The position numbers were made by a program, and so were the translations under genes. Positions 36,251-45,824 of a DNA stretch of 64,000 nucleotides are shown here, one piece after another. Within the stretch, counting starts at the first letter, position 1; each line of letters starts with the position of its first letter. Origin of the DNA: Bacillus sp. NTK034 (GTDB lineage Bacteria > Bacillota > Bacilli > Bacillales > Cytobacillaceae); assembly GCF_017303275.1 (NCBI RefSeq), contig NZ_JAFKOJ010000007.1:186001-250000 (forward strand), read 5' to 3'. The notes under the pieces were generated by a model that was given only the letters and a program-made list of their open reading frames with translations, searched no databases and was not told the DNA's origin.

Positions 36251-38200
36251 ATGGATTTCTTAGCACGATTTGCCGTACCTAATCCAGGACCTACAATTTA
36301 CGCATCGATGGTTGCCATAGCCCTTACAATGGTCGCTATCTTTGTAGGACTGACATATTACAAAAAATGGGGATACCTATGGCGTGAATGGCTGACGACC
36401 GTGGACCACAAACGGATTGGAATCATGTATCTAATATCAGCTTTACTGATGCTTTTCCGTGGAGGGGTAGACGCCATAATGATGCGTGCCCAAACGGCTG
36501 TTCCAGAGAATACGCTGCTTGGCGCACAGGAATACAATGAAATTTTTACAACACATGGTGTTGTTATGATTATCTTTATGGCAATGGCGTTTATTATGGC
36601 ATTAATGAATTTTGCTGTTCCATTGCAAATTGGTGCACGTGATGTGGCTTTCCCAAGATTAAACGCTTTAAGTTTTTGGCTGTACTTTTTCGGAGCAATG
36701 CTCTTCAATATTTCGTTCGTTATCGGGGGGTCTCCAGATTCTGGTTGGACTTCTTACTTCCCGCTGGCAGGAACTGAATATAGTAAATCTGTAGGTACTA
36801 ACTACTACATGCTTGCTCTTCAAATCTCTGGACTTGGTACATTAATTACTGGTATTAACTTTATTACGACCATTCTGAAAATGAGAGCTCCCGGGATGAC
36901 CTTAATGAAAATGCCCATGTTCACATGGTCAGCGTTAATTACTAATCTGATTATTGTCTTTGCCTTTCCAGTATTGACAGTAGCATTATTAATGGGTACC
37001 ATGGATCGTCTATTTGCTACTAACTTTTTCACAACAAGTAATGGCGGATTGGACATGCTTTGGGCTAACTTGTTCTGGGTTTGGGGCCATCCCGAAGTTT
37101 ATATCTTAATATTGCCCGCATTTGGTATTTATAGTGAAATTATTTCAACCTTTTCACGCCGTAATCTATATGGCTATAAATCTATGGTTATATCAATGGT
37201 CGCTATCTCTGTGCTTTCTTTCCTTGTTTGGGTCCACCATTTCTTTACAATGGGTCAGGGAGCATTAGTAAACAGTATTTTTTCGATTACCACGATGGCT
37301 ATTGCTGTTCCTACCGGGATTAAGATTTTTAACTGGCTGTTCACCCTTCGAAAAGGGAAAATCGTTTTTACCACCCCAATGCTCTACTCGCTCGGCTTTA
37401 TCCCGATATTTACAATCGGTGGGGTGACGGGTGTTATGCTAGGGATGGCCAGCGCCGACTATCAATACCATAATACAATGTTCCTGGTTGCTCATTTCCA
37501 TCTGGTTATCATTCCTGGCGTTGTTTTTGCCATGATAGCTGGACTTTTCTACTGGTGGCCGAAAATGTTCGGCTTTATGCTGAATGAAAGGCTTGGTAAA
37601 TGGTCATTCTGGTTTATTGCGATCAGTGTATGCGTAACCTTTTTCCCTATGTTTATTTCTGGATTGGATGGCCAGGCACGCCGGATGTATACCTATTCGG
37701 AATCAACTGGATTTGGAATATGGAATCTGATTTCGTTTATTGGTGCCATTGGACTGGCAATAGGATTTGCGTTAATTGTTTATAACATCTATTACAGTAT
37801 TCGATACTCATCAAGGGATATCCCTGCAGATCCATGGGACGCGCGTTCATTAGAGTGGGCTACACATAATCCAGTCCCTGAATATAATTTTGCAATCGTG
37901 CCGGAAGTTGATTCAACTGAAGCATTTTGGGATTACAAGAAAAAAGGATATAAATTATTTAAAGGCAAGTATGAACCGATTCATATGCCTAATAATAGTG
38001 GCGTACCGTTTTTAATGGGATTAGTCTTTTTTGTATGGGGCTTTGCTTTTGTATTCGGCATGTGGATGCTCGCGGTTCTTGCTTCAATCGGCATAGCTGC
38101 GTGTTTGGCTCACCGCTCATTCGAGAAAGACCATGGCCGTTATATTTCTGTTGAAGAAATCGAAAAAACAGAAGAAGAATTGGGAGGTGCCAAAAAATGA
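36251..38200 (+). CDS. qoxB: Quinol oxidase subunit I QoxB
   Basis: A 649-residue heme-copper oxidase core with 14-15 helices. Ligands are visible: H102 (low-spin heme), H280-P-E-V-Y284 (CuB and the cross-linked Tyr), H329-H330 (CuB), and H415 and H417 in H-F-H (high-spin and low-spin heme). It reduces O2 to water and pumps protons. AAAGGAG precedes the ATG. It overlaps qoxC by 4 nt. Confidence 0.96.
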   Translation: MDFLARFAVPNPGPTIYASMVAIALTMVAIFVGLTYYKKWGYLWREWLTTVDHKRIGIMYLISALLMLFRGGVDAIMMRAQTAVPENTLLGAQEYNEIFTTHGVVMIIFMAMAFIMALMNFAVPLQIGARDVAFPRLNALSFWLYFFGAMLFNISFVIGGSPDSGWTSYFPLAGTEYSKSVGTNYYMLALQISGLGTLITGINFITTILKMRAPGMTLMKMPMFTWSALITNLIIVFAFPVLTVALLMGTMDRLFATNFFTTSNGGLDMLWANLFWVWGHPEVYILILPAFGIYSEIISTFSRRNLYGYKSMVISMVAISVLSFLVWVHHFFTMGQGALVNSIFSITTMAIAVPTGIKIFNWLFTLRKGKIVFTTPMLYSLGFIPIFTIGGVTGVMLGMASADYQYHNTMFLVAHFHLVIIPGVVFAMIAGLFYWWPKMFGFMLNERLGKWSFWFIAISVCVTFFPMFISGLDGQARRMYTYSESTGFGIWNLISFIGAIGLAIGFALIVYNIYYSIRYSSRDIPADPWDARSLEWATHNPVPEYNFAIVPEVDSTEAFWDYKKKGYKLFKGKYEPIHMPNNSGVPFLMGLVFFVWGFAFVFGMWMLAVLASIGIAACLAHRSFEKDHGRYISVEEIEKTEEELGGAKK

Positions 38201-38793
38201 AAATAGATCACTCGCTCCCTTTAGAATATGGAACAGAACAAAATCGCCTTAACATATTAGGATTTTGGATTTTTCTTGGAGCTGAAATTGCTCTCTTTGG
38301 GACGCTTTTTGCTTCTTATTTTACTTTGGTGGATCGGACAGGCAGCGGTCCATCTGGAGCTGAGATTTTCGAGATTACACCGGTACTGATTGAAACAATA
38401 TTACTTTTGACAAGCAGTTTCACAATTGGGCTCGGGATCCATGCCATGCGGTTAGGCAAGGCAAAAGCCATGATTACTTTCTTTGCAATTACTCTACTAC
38501 TTGGACTTGGTTTCTTAGGAGTAGAAATATATGATTTTATTGTCTATGTTCACGAAGGAGCAACACTGCAAACTAGCGGTTTTACAGCTATCTTGTTTCT
38601 AACTTTAGGAACACATGGAGCACACGTTACCTTTGGCTTATTCTGGGGGGCGTTTATTATCCTTCAAGTTATAAAGCGGGGCTTGACACCTGAAACAGCG
38701 AATAAAGCATTTATCTTCTCGCTTTACTGGCACTTTCTGGACGTGGTGTGGATTTTCATCTTTAGCTTCGTCTTCCTGAAAGGAATGATATAG
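38197..38793 (+). CDS. qoxC: Quinol oxidase subunit III QoxC
   Basis: A 198-residue subunit III with five helices. Family marks are G-F-W-I-F-L-G-A-E, E-I-Y-D-F, T-H-G-A-H-V and S-L-Y-W-H-F-L-D-V-V-W. It starts in the ATGA overlap with qoxB and is followed 2 nt later by qoxD. It stabilises the core and proton uptake. Confidence 0.95.
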   Translation: MKIDHSLPLEYGTEQNRLNILGFWIFLGAEIALFGTLFASYFTLVDRTGSGPSGAEIFEITPVLIETILLLTSSFTIGLGIHAMRLGKAKAMITFFAITLLLGLGFLGVEIYDFIVYVHEGATLQTSGFTAILFLTLGTHGAHVTFGLFWGAFIILQVIKRGLTPETANKAFIFSLYWHFLDVVWIFIFSFVFLKGMI

Positions 38794-38795
38794 AA

Positions 38796-39080
38796 ATGAA
38801 AGAATTATTTCCTCCAAAACAAGTATTAGGGTTTGTATTCTCTATTGTCCTAACGGTAATTGCTCTTTCAGTTTACTTTTTGGATATGTCATTTGAGTTA
38901 GCTATGACCATTCTTCTTATAACAGCTTTTATTCAAGCAGCTGTTCAATTGGTTGTTTTTATGCACGCTGGTGAATCGAAAGATAAGAGGTCAATCTACA
39001 CTACGCTGTATTATGGTTTTTTCATAGCCTTAGTGACAGTTTTCGGTACATTACTGTCATTAATTTGGGGTTATTATTAA
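38796..39080 (+). CDS. qoxD: Quinol oxidase subunit IV QoxD
   Basis: A 94-residue protein with three membrane helices (Q-A-A-V-Q-L-V-V-F-M-H-A-G typical). It is the last gene of the qox operon, with its ribosome binding site inside the end of qoxC and a terminator just downstream. Confidence 0.94.
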   Translation: MKELFPPKQVLGFVFSIVLTVIALSVYFLDMSFELAMTILLITAFIQAAVQLVVFMHAGESKDKRSIYTTLYYGFFIALVTVFGTLLSLIWGYY

Positions 39081-39092
39081 TATGTAACAAAA

Positions 39093-39120
39093 GGAGCGTC
39101 TTGAAAGGGCGCTCTTTTTA
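39093..39120 (+). terminator. Terminator of the qox operon
   Basis: Stem GAGCG(T)C / GGCGCTC with a T-run, directly after qoxD. Confidence 0.8.
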
Positions 39121-39132
39121 TTGCTTCGAATC

Positions 39133-39354
39133 TTATTGCTGTCTCCCAATCTTTTTTACCATCTCTTCAGATGCTACCAAGAACATACCCATCAGGAAGA
39201 TAAAAACAGCTCCTACTATTGTGCCAACACCGATGGGTGTCAAAACACTGTAACCGTTTTCAAAAAGTCCTAGAAAAAAAATAATGATGCCAATCAAAGT
39301 TATAGTGCCGCTTGTAAACTTTAGGGCATTTAAAATTTTTACTCGAGATTCCAT
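39133..39354 (-). CDS. Small two-helix membrane protein
   Basis: 73 residues: a short basic N terminus, two membrane helices (about 11-30 and 40-61) and a charged tail. AAGGAGG 8 nt upstream of the ATG makes expression likely. I do not recognise the family. It is convergent with qoxD across the terminator. Confidence 0.65.
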   Translation of the reverse strand: MESRVKILNALKFTSGTITLIGIIIFFLGLFENGYSVLTPIGVGTIVGAVFIFLMGMFLVASEEMVKKIGRQQ

Positions 39355-39611
39355 ATGTTAACAACCTCCTTTTTATATATTATTCAACCTGTTCACAAAA
39401 TTGTCAAATATTTCGGATTTAAAATTATTGACAGTTTCGGCTGACAATGTTTATTTAGTGAAATATGAGTTTATTAATCCATATAACAACGATACTCACT
39501 CATAAACAGCAAAAGGAGATGAAGCAGACTTTTATATTAAAAAGTGCGAATAATTATGTCGATAATATATTTAAAGGATCAAAATTTAAAGAAAAGGGTG
39601 TTTTTTAATAA

Positions 39612-41036
39612 ATGAAACGTTTGTTAATTCTCTTGTTTACTGCTACTTTTCTATTGTTTACATTCGCATCGCCTGGAAGTGCCGAATCATTCTCAGATTT
39701 AGGAGTGAATCATAGGGCTGAAAGAGAAATAAATTACTTAAAAATTGGAGATATTGTAAGCGGAACAAGCGCTACCCGATTTTCGCCAAATAAGCAAGTT
39801 ACAAGGGGAGAGGCTGCTGCTATGATTGGACGAGCTTTGCAGTATAGCTCAGGAAATAGTTCTACCAATTTCAAGGATGTGTCCTCAAGTTATTTTGCCT
39901 CAGGGTACATCAATGATGCATACAAAAACGGGATTCTTTCGGGTTATCCTGATGGTACTTTTAGACCTAACAAGTCAGTAACAAGGGGTGAGATGGCACT
40001 TATGTTAAACCGGGCATTTAACCTCGGTGGGTCTAATACGAGTTCATCAGGAACAGTTCTTATGAACCTTGGAATAGCACAAGGATACCCTGATGGAACA
40101 TTTGGTCTTAATAAAACACTTATACGATCAGATTTTGCTGTGTTTTTAGCTAGGTCAATCAATGAAGAGTTAAGAACTAGGAGAGCGTCTGTTTCTTTTT
40201 CAAAAAAGGCACTAGTGAATGCTGATGTACTCAATGTCAGAAGCGGCCCTTCTATAAAGTATCCAGTTGTCAATAAGCTCGAAACAGGAACGCAAGTAAA
40301 TATTGGTTATTCCATTGGAAAATGGGCTTATATATCTGTAGGGGGTTCAAAAGGTTTCGTACATCAAGATTACTTAAGTATAAATAGTTTACAAGGTTCA
40401 TCTGGAACAAAAAATCCACTCAGTGATGAGACGATAATTATCGATCCCGGGCATGGTTATCCCGATACGGGGGCATCTGGGTATGGGATATATGAAAAAG
40501 ATGTTGTACTAGATACTGCTTTAAGGTTAAATACCTATATTAAAAAGTCTCCTTTTGCTGTAGTGATGACCAGAGACAGGGACACAAAAATTGAATTAAA
40601 AGATCGTGTATCTAAAGCCCAAAATGCTAATGGCGATTTATTTGTAAGCATCCATGCAAACTCATTTAACGGTTCAGGCCATGGAACTGAGACATATTAC
40701 TATTCTGCTTCACAAAATCCAAATGTTAATCAGAGTAAAGCAGCAGCTAAGTATATCCAAAATAGGTTATTGGAAGCATGGGAGTTAAATGACAGAGGGG
40801 TGAAAAACGGGGATTTTCATGTAATCAGAGAAAATTCAATGCCCGCGGTGCTAGTTGAACTCGGATTCATTGATAATAAAACTGATAATGACAAGCTTCG
40901 GTCCCCTCAATGGAGAGAACTGGCTGCAAAAGCTATTTATTTGGGAATCCTGGACTATTACCATCATTATCAAAAGAAGGACGTAGCATCTTTATACCAG
41001 CAATTGGGAGCAAGTCCCTCAGAGAAGCTCCATTAA
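39612..41036 (+). CDS. SLH-domain N-acetylmuramoyl-L-alanine amidase
   Basis: A 474-residue exported cell-wall hydrolase. It has a signal peptide (1-24), three S-layer-homology repeats (about 25-195, the third degenerate), an SH3-type wall-binding domain (about 198-255) and an Amidase_3 catalytic domain (about 270-450). Zinc ligands are visible: I-D-P-G-H, the Glu of Y-E-K-D-V-V, S-I-H-A-N and V-E-L-G-F. It cleaves the bond between MurNAc and L-Ala. The SLH repeats probably anchor it to pyruvylated wall polymer. AAGGGTG precedes the ATG at an unusually long 13 nt. Confidence 0.93.
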   Translation: MKRLLILLFTATFLLFTFASPGSAESFSDLGVNHRAEREINYLKIGDIVSGTSATRFSPNKQVTRGEAAAMIGRALQYSSGNSSTNFKDVSSSYFASGYINDAYKNGILSGYPDGTFRPNKSVTRGEMALMLNRAFNLGGSNTSSSGTVLMNLGIAQGYPDGTFGLNKTLIRSDFAVFLARSINEELRTRRASVSFSKKALVNADVLNVRSGPSIKYPVVNKLETGTQVNIGYSIGKWAYISVGGSKGFVHQDYLSINSLQGSSGTKNPLSDETIIIDPGHGYPDTGASGYGIYEKDVVLDTALRLNTYIKKSPFAVVMTRDRDTKIELKDRVSKAQNANGDLFVSIHANSFNGSGHGTETYYYSASQNPNVNQSKAAAKYIQNRLLEAWELNDRGVKNGDFHVIRENSMPAVLVELGFIDNKTDNDKLRSPQWRELAAKAIYLGILDYYHHYQKKDVASLYQQLGASPSEKLH

Positions 41037-41163
41037 TCAATCAAAAGTATATTCATGCCCCAGCTAACCTTAACAGTTATTGATGGAAATATTTTTTATA
41101 GATCTTTTTTACAAGCTCAACAGTTTTATTGAGATTACAAAATATGAATATAGAAGGTAATTT

Positions 41164-41196
41164 TAGGTTCAAATCGCATAAGATTTGGACCTTTTG
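41164..41196 (+). terminator. Predicted terminator, amidase side
   Basis: Stem AGGTTCAAATC / GATTTGGACCT with a 6-nt loop and TTTT. Confidence 0.6.
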
Positions 41197-41325
41197 TGTC
41201 TATAAAGCAGACTTAAAATGATGTGAGTACATGCAGCACCGAAATTGACATACTAATCAACAGGATAACAATAAACATAGTCAATGTCTTAATTTTTTCT
41301 AAAGGTAATACTAAATTTAGTGTAA

Positions 41326-41354
41326 AAAGGCATTATATATAAACAATGCCTTTT
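41326..41354. terminator. Predicted bidirectional hairpin
   Basis: Perfect stem AAAAGGCATT / AATGCCTTTT. It probably terminates transcription from the ccdA side as well. Confidence 0.6.
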
Positions 41355-41612
41355 ATATCTAATTAAGTTTTTTGAGTCAAATTAGTTTTTTGGTCAAATC
41401 GGTCTTTTTTTTTCATTTTTACTAGGTATTTAACAGCCTCAAGATTTTAGAGAATACAATAATTATGAGACATAATCTAACCCTAATATGTAAAAAACTC
41501 GTACATATTCTTTAGATAATACCAATACATTAATAAATAAATTAGACTACAATCGTTTATTACTATTTAATTTTTTTATCTCCTACACCAAACTGCTATA
41601 TGATTCTTCTAA

Positions 41613-42323
41613 TTAAAAACCAGTAAAACCGCCAAAAAGGCTGTTTGTAATGACGGAGATTAATTTTGTAAGCCAATTGAAATATAAAATAACACCCATT
41701 AGTATCATTATAATCCCACCAGCCTTCATAAGTGAATCACTGTGCCTTTTAAAGAATGTCAGTTTATCTATAAACATTGACATAAATAGAAAAGGTATGG
41801 AAAATCCAAGACAATATACAGCCATATACAACAAGCCCTGCCCTGGATTAGTGATTCCAAGAGCAAAAACAGCTGCCAAAATAGGCCCTGTACAAGGTGT
41901 CCATCCAGCTGCAAACCCCATTCCTATTAATATTGATCCTAAAAACCCTGCTGGTTTCTTCTTAAATTGCACCTTATGGTCCATCATCAGAAAATCAAAC
42001 TTCAGCACACCTACCATAATAAGACCGAAAAAGAAAATAATGATGGCTCCTATTTGCTCCAACAAATCTTTATATTGAATAAACAGTACACCGATTAGAG
42101 AACTTGACCATCCTAACGCCAAGAAAATAATCGAAAAGCCGACCAAAAATAATAAAGTATGAAAGAATGCATTGCTTTTAAAGAATTGGGCTCTTTTACT
42201 TTTAAGGTCATTAACGGATATACCCGTTATATAGGAAATAAATGCAGGATATAAGGGAAGAGAGCATGGTGAGATAAAGGACAGCAAACCAGCTCCAAAT
42301 GCTAAGAACAAATTTAAATCCAT
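41613..42323 (-). CDS. ccdA: Cytochrome c biogenesis protein CcdA
   Basis: A 236-residue membrane thiol-disulfide reductant carrier with six helices and the two active Cys, S-P-C20-S-L-P and W-T-P-C-T-G-P. It passes electrons from cytoplasmic thioredoxin to extracytoplasmic proteins such as ResA. The start is ATG 42323 (GGAGG, 9 nt upstream). It lies downstream of resA on the same strand, separated by a hairpin. Confidence 0.93.
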   Translation of the reverse strand: MDLNLFLAFGAGLLSFISPCSLPLYPAFISYITGISVNDLKSKRAQFFKSNAFFHTLLFLVGFSIIFLALGWSSSLIGVLFIQYKDLLEQIGAIIIFFFGLIMVGVLKFDFLMMDHKVQFKKKPAGFLGSILIGMGFAAGWTPCTGPILAAVFALGITNPGQGLLYMAVYCLGFSIPFLFMSMFIDKLTFFKRHSDSLMKAGGIIMILMGVILYFNWLTKLISVITNSLFGGFTGF

Positions 42324-42417
42324 AAAATACAACCTCCATCAAAGCTTAAATGTTGGCTTCGGCCATTCTATAAGTTATCTATAACTTCCAATGTGGTATC
42401 TAACGTAATCAGCATGA

Positions 42418-42450
42418 AAGTATAAAAGCCCTGTAAAGGGCTTTTATACT
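42418..42450 (-). terminator. Terminator after resA
   Basis: An almost perfect palindrome, AGTATAAAAGCCCT / AGGGCTTTTATACT with a 3-nt loop. It overlaps the resA stop codon. Confidence 0.8.
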
Positions 42451-42970
42451 AAGGAGCAATCGACTCCATGTAATTGCTAATATCTTCCTCCGTCATTGTG
42501 CCGGTTAATACTTTAACAACTTTCCCACTTTTGTCTATTAATATTGTAGTGGGGATAGGACCAATATTGTATAATTCCGTTACAACACTCCCACGATCCA
42601 TCAGTATCGGAAACGTTAAATTATGTCTTTTCACAAATGTTGAAACAGAAAAATCACTTTCATCAATATTAACAGCCAGAATTTCTACTCCTTTATCTTT
42701 AAACTTTTTATACTGATTCTCCATATATGGCATTTCTTTTTCACATGGCTTACACCAAGTTCCCCAAAAGTTCAAAAAGACTCCTTTTCCTCTTAAATCA
42801 GATAATTTTATCCGCTCTCCATCCAGTGTCTCTAATGAAAAGTCAGGGGCAGCTGTTCCTTCTGCAATCACAGTCTTGTCTTTTGTAAAGTTCGCATAAA
42901 GAGTATATCCGACAGCACCAAAAAGCAGGATTAAAATCACACTTCGAATAATAAGTCTTTTTCTTTTCAT
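42449..42970 (-). CDS. resA: Thiol-disulfide oxidoreductase ResA
   Basis: A 173-residue membrane-anchored thioredoxin-fold protein: one N-terminal helix (about 8-26), then W-C73-K-P-C76 and the cis-Pro region I-P-T-T. ResA reduces apocytochrome c heme-binding cysteines using electrons from CcdA. With CcdA (downstream) and CcsB at 53214 it forms most of a System II cytochrome c maturation set; the ResB partner is not in the window. Confidence 0.93.
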   Translation of the reverse strand: MKRKRLIIRSVILILLFGAVGYTLYANFTKDKTVIAEGTAAPDFSLETLDGERIKLSDLRGKGVFLNFWGTWCKPCEKEMPYMENQYKKFKDKGVEILAVNIDESDFSVSTFVKRHNLTFPILMDRGSVVTELYNIGPIPTTILIDKSGKVVKVLTGTMTEEDISNYMESIAP

Positions 42971-43237
42971 ATCAATCTCCTTAATTTTTATTCAAACTTT
43001 GCTTAGATTGTCTTTAATTACTATTATAGTAAAGATAAATACAATATTCAAATGCATATTAGAATATTGTTGTAAATGGGGTGTTTAATAACCCCAAGCT
43101 CTTTTGATACTTGGCCATTAAAATCAAAAAATTAATTAATTAGAATCCAGCTACGCTAGTACAGTAGATCAACAATTTTGGTTCAAAAGAATACCTTTTC
43201 TGAAAAAGGCAATAATGGGTTGTTAAGGAGTGAGAAA
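42971..43237. other. Divergent intergenic region
   Basis: AT-rich DNA between resA and the YIEGIA gene. The ribosome binding site AAGGAGTGAG at 43224-43233 sets the downstream start. Confidence 0.4.
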
Positions 43238-44149
43238 ATGAAAGACGGAATTATTTCAACAGACCAAATTGTATTAATAACTACTGCAATTGTAGTTGGA
43301 ACACTAGCAAGAGTTTTAACCATTAAAGAAGACTATCGGCAATATCCTAGCTATCCAAATGGCTATTTAACACATCTTATCACTGGATTTGTTGCAGCAG
43401 CTTTAGGAGCGGTTGCTATTCCGGCTTTAATGACTAAAAACTTTGTTGCGGTAACTTTCTTGACACTGGCTATACAGCAGTTCAGGGATGTACGGAAGAC
43501 CGAAAGGGATAGTTTAAAAGACCTTGAGAATACTGAAGCAACTTATAGAGGGGATGCTTATATTGATGGTATCGCCAAGACCTTTGAAGCAAGGAACTAC
43601 TTTGCTTTAATTGTCTCATTTTCAACAGGTCTCACAATTCAGCTAATTAACAATGATACGCCTTGGATTAATGTAGTGTGTGGGGTGATTGTCGGCTTTT
43701 TTGTATTTTATGTTTTGAAGCGTTTTTCAAAAGGAAAAACTGTTGGCGATATTGCGGATATTAAGGAAGGAAAAGTGGAGATAAGAGATTCTGAACTATT
43801 TGTAGACGACATTTATGTTTCGGATCAGCTTGGAACTGAGAATGCTCGTAAACTGTTCGAAAAAGAGGGCATTGCGATTGTTATTTATCCACGCGAAGAA
43901 CATTTTCGAATTACACTCGATAATTATGGTCAAAGGCAAGCCATATTATTTGAAGCTACCAGGTCAATAGGCGTAAAGAGATATCACTTCACACGGAAAG
44001 ACTATGAGGCAGGAAGAGTGGTGATCACGTTAGTTCCTATTGTAAAAGACATTAATAAATTGATTGAAACAGTAAAGGAGACTCCACTACTTGAAAGTTC
44101 TAAGAAAAGTCATGCAGTAATGAAAACTAATTTAACAGGGAGAGAGTAA
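43238..44149 (+). CDS. YIEGIA-family membrane protein
   Basis: A 303-residue protein with several N-terminal membrane helices and a soluble C-terminal half (about 170-303). The name-giving motif is present as Y-I-D-G-I-A-K-T-F-E-A-R-N-Y. The family occurs in endospore formers (B. subtilis YphB) and is of unknown biochemical role. The start is ATG 43238 with AAGGAGTGAG 4 nt upstream; the longer frame to 43178 has no ribosome site. The next gene starts 1 nt later. Confidence 0.85.
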   Translation: MKDGIISTDQIVLITTAIVVGTLARVLTIKEDYRQYPSYPNGYLTHLITGFVAAALGAVAIPALMTKNFVAVTFLTLAIQQFRDVRKTERDSLKDLENTEATYRGDAYIDGIAKTFEARNYFALIVSFSTGLTIQLINNDTPWINVVCGVIVGFFVFYVLKRFSKGKTVGDIADIKEGKVEIRDSELFVDDIYVSDQLGTENARKLFEKEGIAIVIYPREEHFRITLDNYGQRQAILFEATRSIGVKRYHFTRKDYEAGRVVITLVPIVKDINKLIETVKETPLLESSKKSHAVMKTNLTGRE

Positions 44150-44150
44150 T

Positions 44151-44357
44151 TTGGGACGCGAATCAACACAAAAGCCTAATTATGAAATATTAGCATTTAT
44201 AACCACTAATAAAGAAAGGGTGCTGGGAGGAAAACCACTGATGCTACTCGCCAAGGATGAGAAAGATGCTGAATCTCTAACTGTAGATATCGCTAAAGCT
44301 ATGAAAGCAGATGTTGTGCAAATGAAGTCAGGGGATTACCTGGTACTTCGAGTATAA
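44151..44357 (+). CDS. Small partner subunit of YIEGIA
   Basis: A 68-residue mixed alpha/beta protein, the family annotated as the capping subunit for YIEGIA. TTG start inside GAGAGAGTAATTTG, one base after the YIEGIA stop, so translation is coupled. Function unknown; association with the spore or forespore is inferred from family context. Confidence 0.75.
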   Translation: MGRESTQKPNYEILAFITTNKERVLGGKPLMLLAKDEKDAESLTVDIAKAMKADVVQMKSGDYLVLRV

Positions 44358-44669
44358 ACACTTAATATTCTTTATGTGGCTTATAAAACCAAACATGCAA
44401 CTTGATATAAAAATATACAGCTTATGCGATTTTTTATACTTTTTGTCCATTTAATTGCAACAAAAAGTGAGTCCAAACTATATTATATAATTGTTTACCT
44501 ATGTAAATTCCTATACTAACACTGATAATAGCCTTGAGGTTTAAAAATTATCGGCATCGGTTAAAGAACCGATGCCGATAATTTGTAATTTAAAATATAA
44601 TCTGGTTTCTTTTTAGAATTTTATAACTGTTCACGTCTAATTCGTACACGATAAGGGTGTCTTAATTGC
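44358..44669. other. Intergenic with a strong hairpin
   Basis: Only the hairpin at 44545-44584 stands out. Confidence 0.45.
44545..44584. terminator. Perfect hairpin, probable bidirectional terminator
   Basis: A 17-bp perfect stem (AAATTATCGGCATCGGT and its complement) with a 6-nt loop. T-richness is modest on both sides. Confidence 0.65.
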
Positions 44670-45092
44670 CTAGTTCTTCTTTTGCTTAATAAAAATCATT
44701 AGATAGATGATGATTGTAAAAGCAGTAAGGGCTAAAAATGGAATCGTGATAATCCCAAACCAGTTAATATATTGTGCACTGCAGGGAACTCCATTCACGC
44801 AAGGCTTGATAGGGGCAAATCCCGGCACTTTTTGAACAAGGTAATGATAAAAGGAAATACACCATCCAATAGCCGCCATCGGGAGCACAAACTTTTTGAC
44901 AGAAAGGTCATTTTGGAAAGTGCCTACCCCCAGAATCAAGGCGAGCGGGTACATAAGAATTCGCTGGTACCAGCATAGCTCACAGGGGATGAACCCCCGT
45001 ATTTCACTAAAATAAAGGCTGCCAAGGGTTGCAGTCAAAGCAACAATCCATGCCAAATACATGTTTGCTTGATTTACGTTAAGTTCTTTCAT
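44670..45092 (-). CDS. bdbC: Disulfide bond formation protein BdbC
   Basis: A 140-residue DsbB-like membrane protein with four helices and two Cys pairs, C37-E-L-C40 and C98/C104. It reoxidises BdbD with quinone. Its ATG overlaps the bdbD stop (TAATG), so the two are coupled. Confidence 0.93.
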   Translation of the reverse strand: MKELNVNQANMYLAWIVALTATLGSLYFSEIRGFIPCELCWYQRILMYPLALILGVGTFQNDLSVKKFVLPMAAIGWCISFYHYLVQKVPGFAPIKPCVNGVPCSAQYINWFGIITIPFLALTAFTIIIYLMIFIKQKKN

Positions 45093-45772
45093 TATTTATC
45101 CTCTAATGCCTGGTCTATTAGACTCTTTATTTTCTCATAATCAAATGGATCTTCAAGCATTGTGCCATTTACCATAATACTTGGTGTCTGCTTTACTTTA
45201 AACTTCTCCACAAGCGCTGAATCGTTATTTACCTCATCAATGACTTCTTGGCTTTGGATATCTTTTTCTAACTGGTCAGAATCAATCCCAGGAATTGAGC
45301 TAGCAACCTCCTTAATTTTTTCCATTGTTATCCATAAAGAATCATGGTCTTCATCAGGTTGCGCATTAAAAAGGGCTTTATTAAATTCCCAATAGCTGTC
45401 TGGATTTTGTTTATAAACTGCTTCCGCGGCTACTGAACCTAGCTTGGATTCATCTCCATGAAATAGAACGTTGATGTAAGAAAACTTAACTTTACCAGTG
45501 TCAACATAGTCTTCTACAAGCTTTGGAAAGATATTTTGTCCCCAAGCCTTGCAAGCGGGACATTTAAAATCACCAAACTCTACGACCGTTACAGGAGCAT
45601 CCGATTTTCCTAATACTGGCTGTCCTTCAATGGATGGGCCTTCCTCAAAACTAGGGGAAGCATTTTGTTCAGATTTCATATTATTGATGACCACTAAAGC
45701 TGCAATCATCGCAAAAACCAGCAAAGTTATAACCATAATCAATTTCATAGGGGACTGAATTTTCTTTGACAT
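45092..45772 (-). CDS. bdbD: Thiol-disulfide oxidoreductase BdbD (DsbA-like)
   Basis: A 226-residue membrane-anchored thioredoxin-fold oxidase: one N-terminal helix (10-30), C71-P-A-C74 and a helical insert typical of DsbA. It introduces disulfides into exported proteins. TAGGAGGT precedes the ATG. First gene of bdbDC. Confidence 0.93.
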   Translation of the reverse strand: MSKKIQSPMKLIMVITLLVFAMIAALVVINNMKSEQNASPSFEEGPSIEGQPVLGKSDAPVTVVEFGDFKCPACKAWGQNIFPKLVEDYVDTGKVKFSYINVLFHGDESKLGSVAAEAVYKQNPDSYWEFNKALFNAQPDEDHDSLWITMEKIKEVASSIPGIDSDQLEKDIQSQEVIDEVNNDSALVEKFKVKQTPSIMVNGTMLEDPFDYEKIKSLIDQALEDK

Positions 45773-45824
45773 ACTTTTACCTCCTAATAATCTTTTTTCT
45801 TTTGTATTCTATCAAGACAGAATT

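Larger units (their letters stand above)
41037..41612. other. Intergenic region with two hairpins
   Basis: 576 AT-rich nucleotides holding the two predicted terminators listed separately. No gene is seen between them. Confidence 0.45.

Noticed and set aside
43178-43237. Longer start for the YIEGIA gene
   Set aside because: A strong ribosome site supports ATG 43238 instead.
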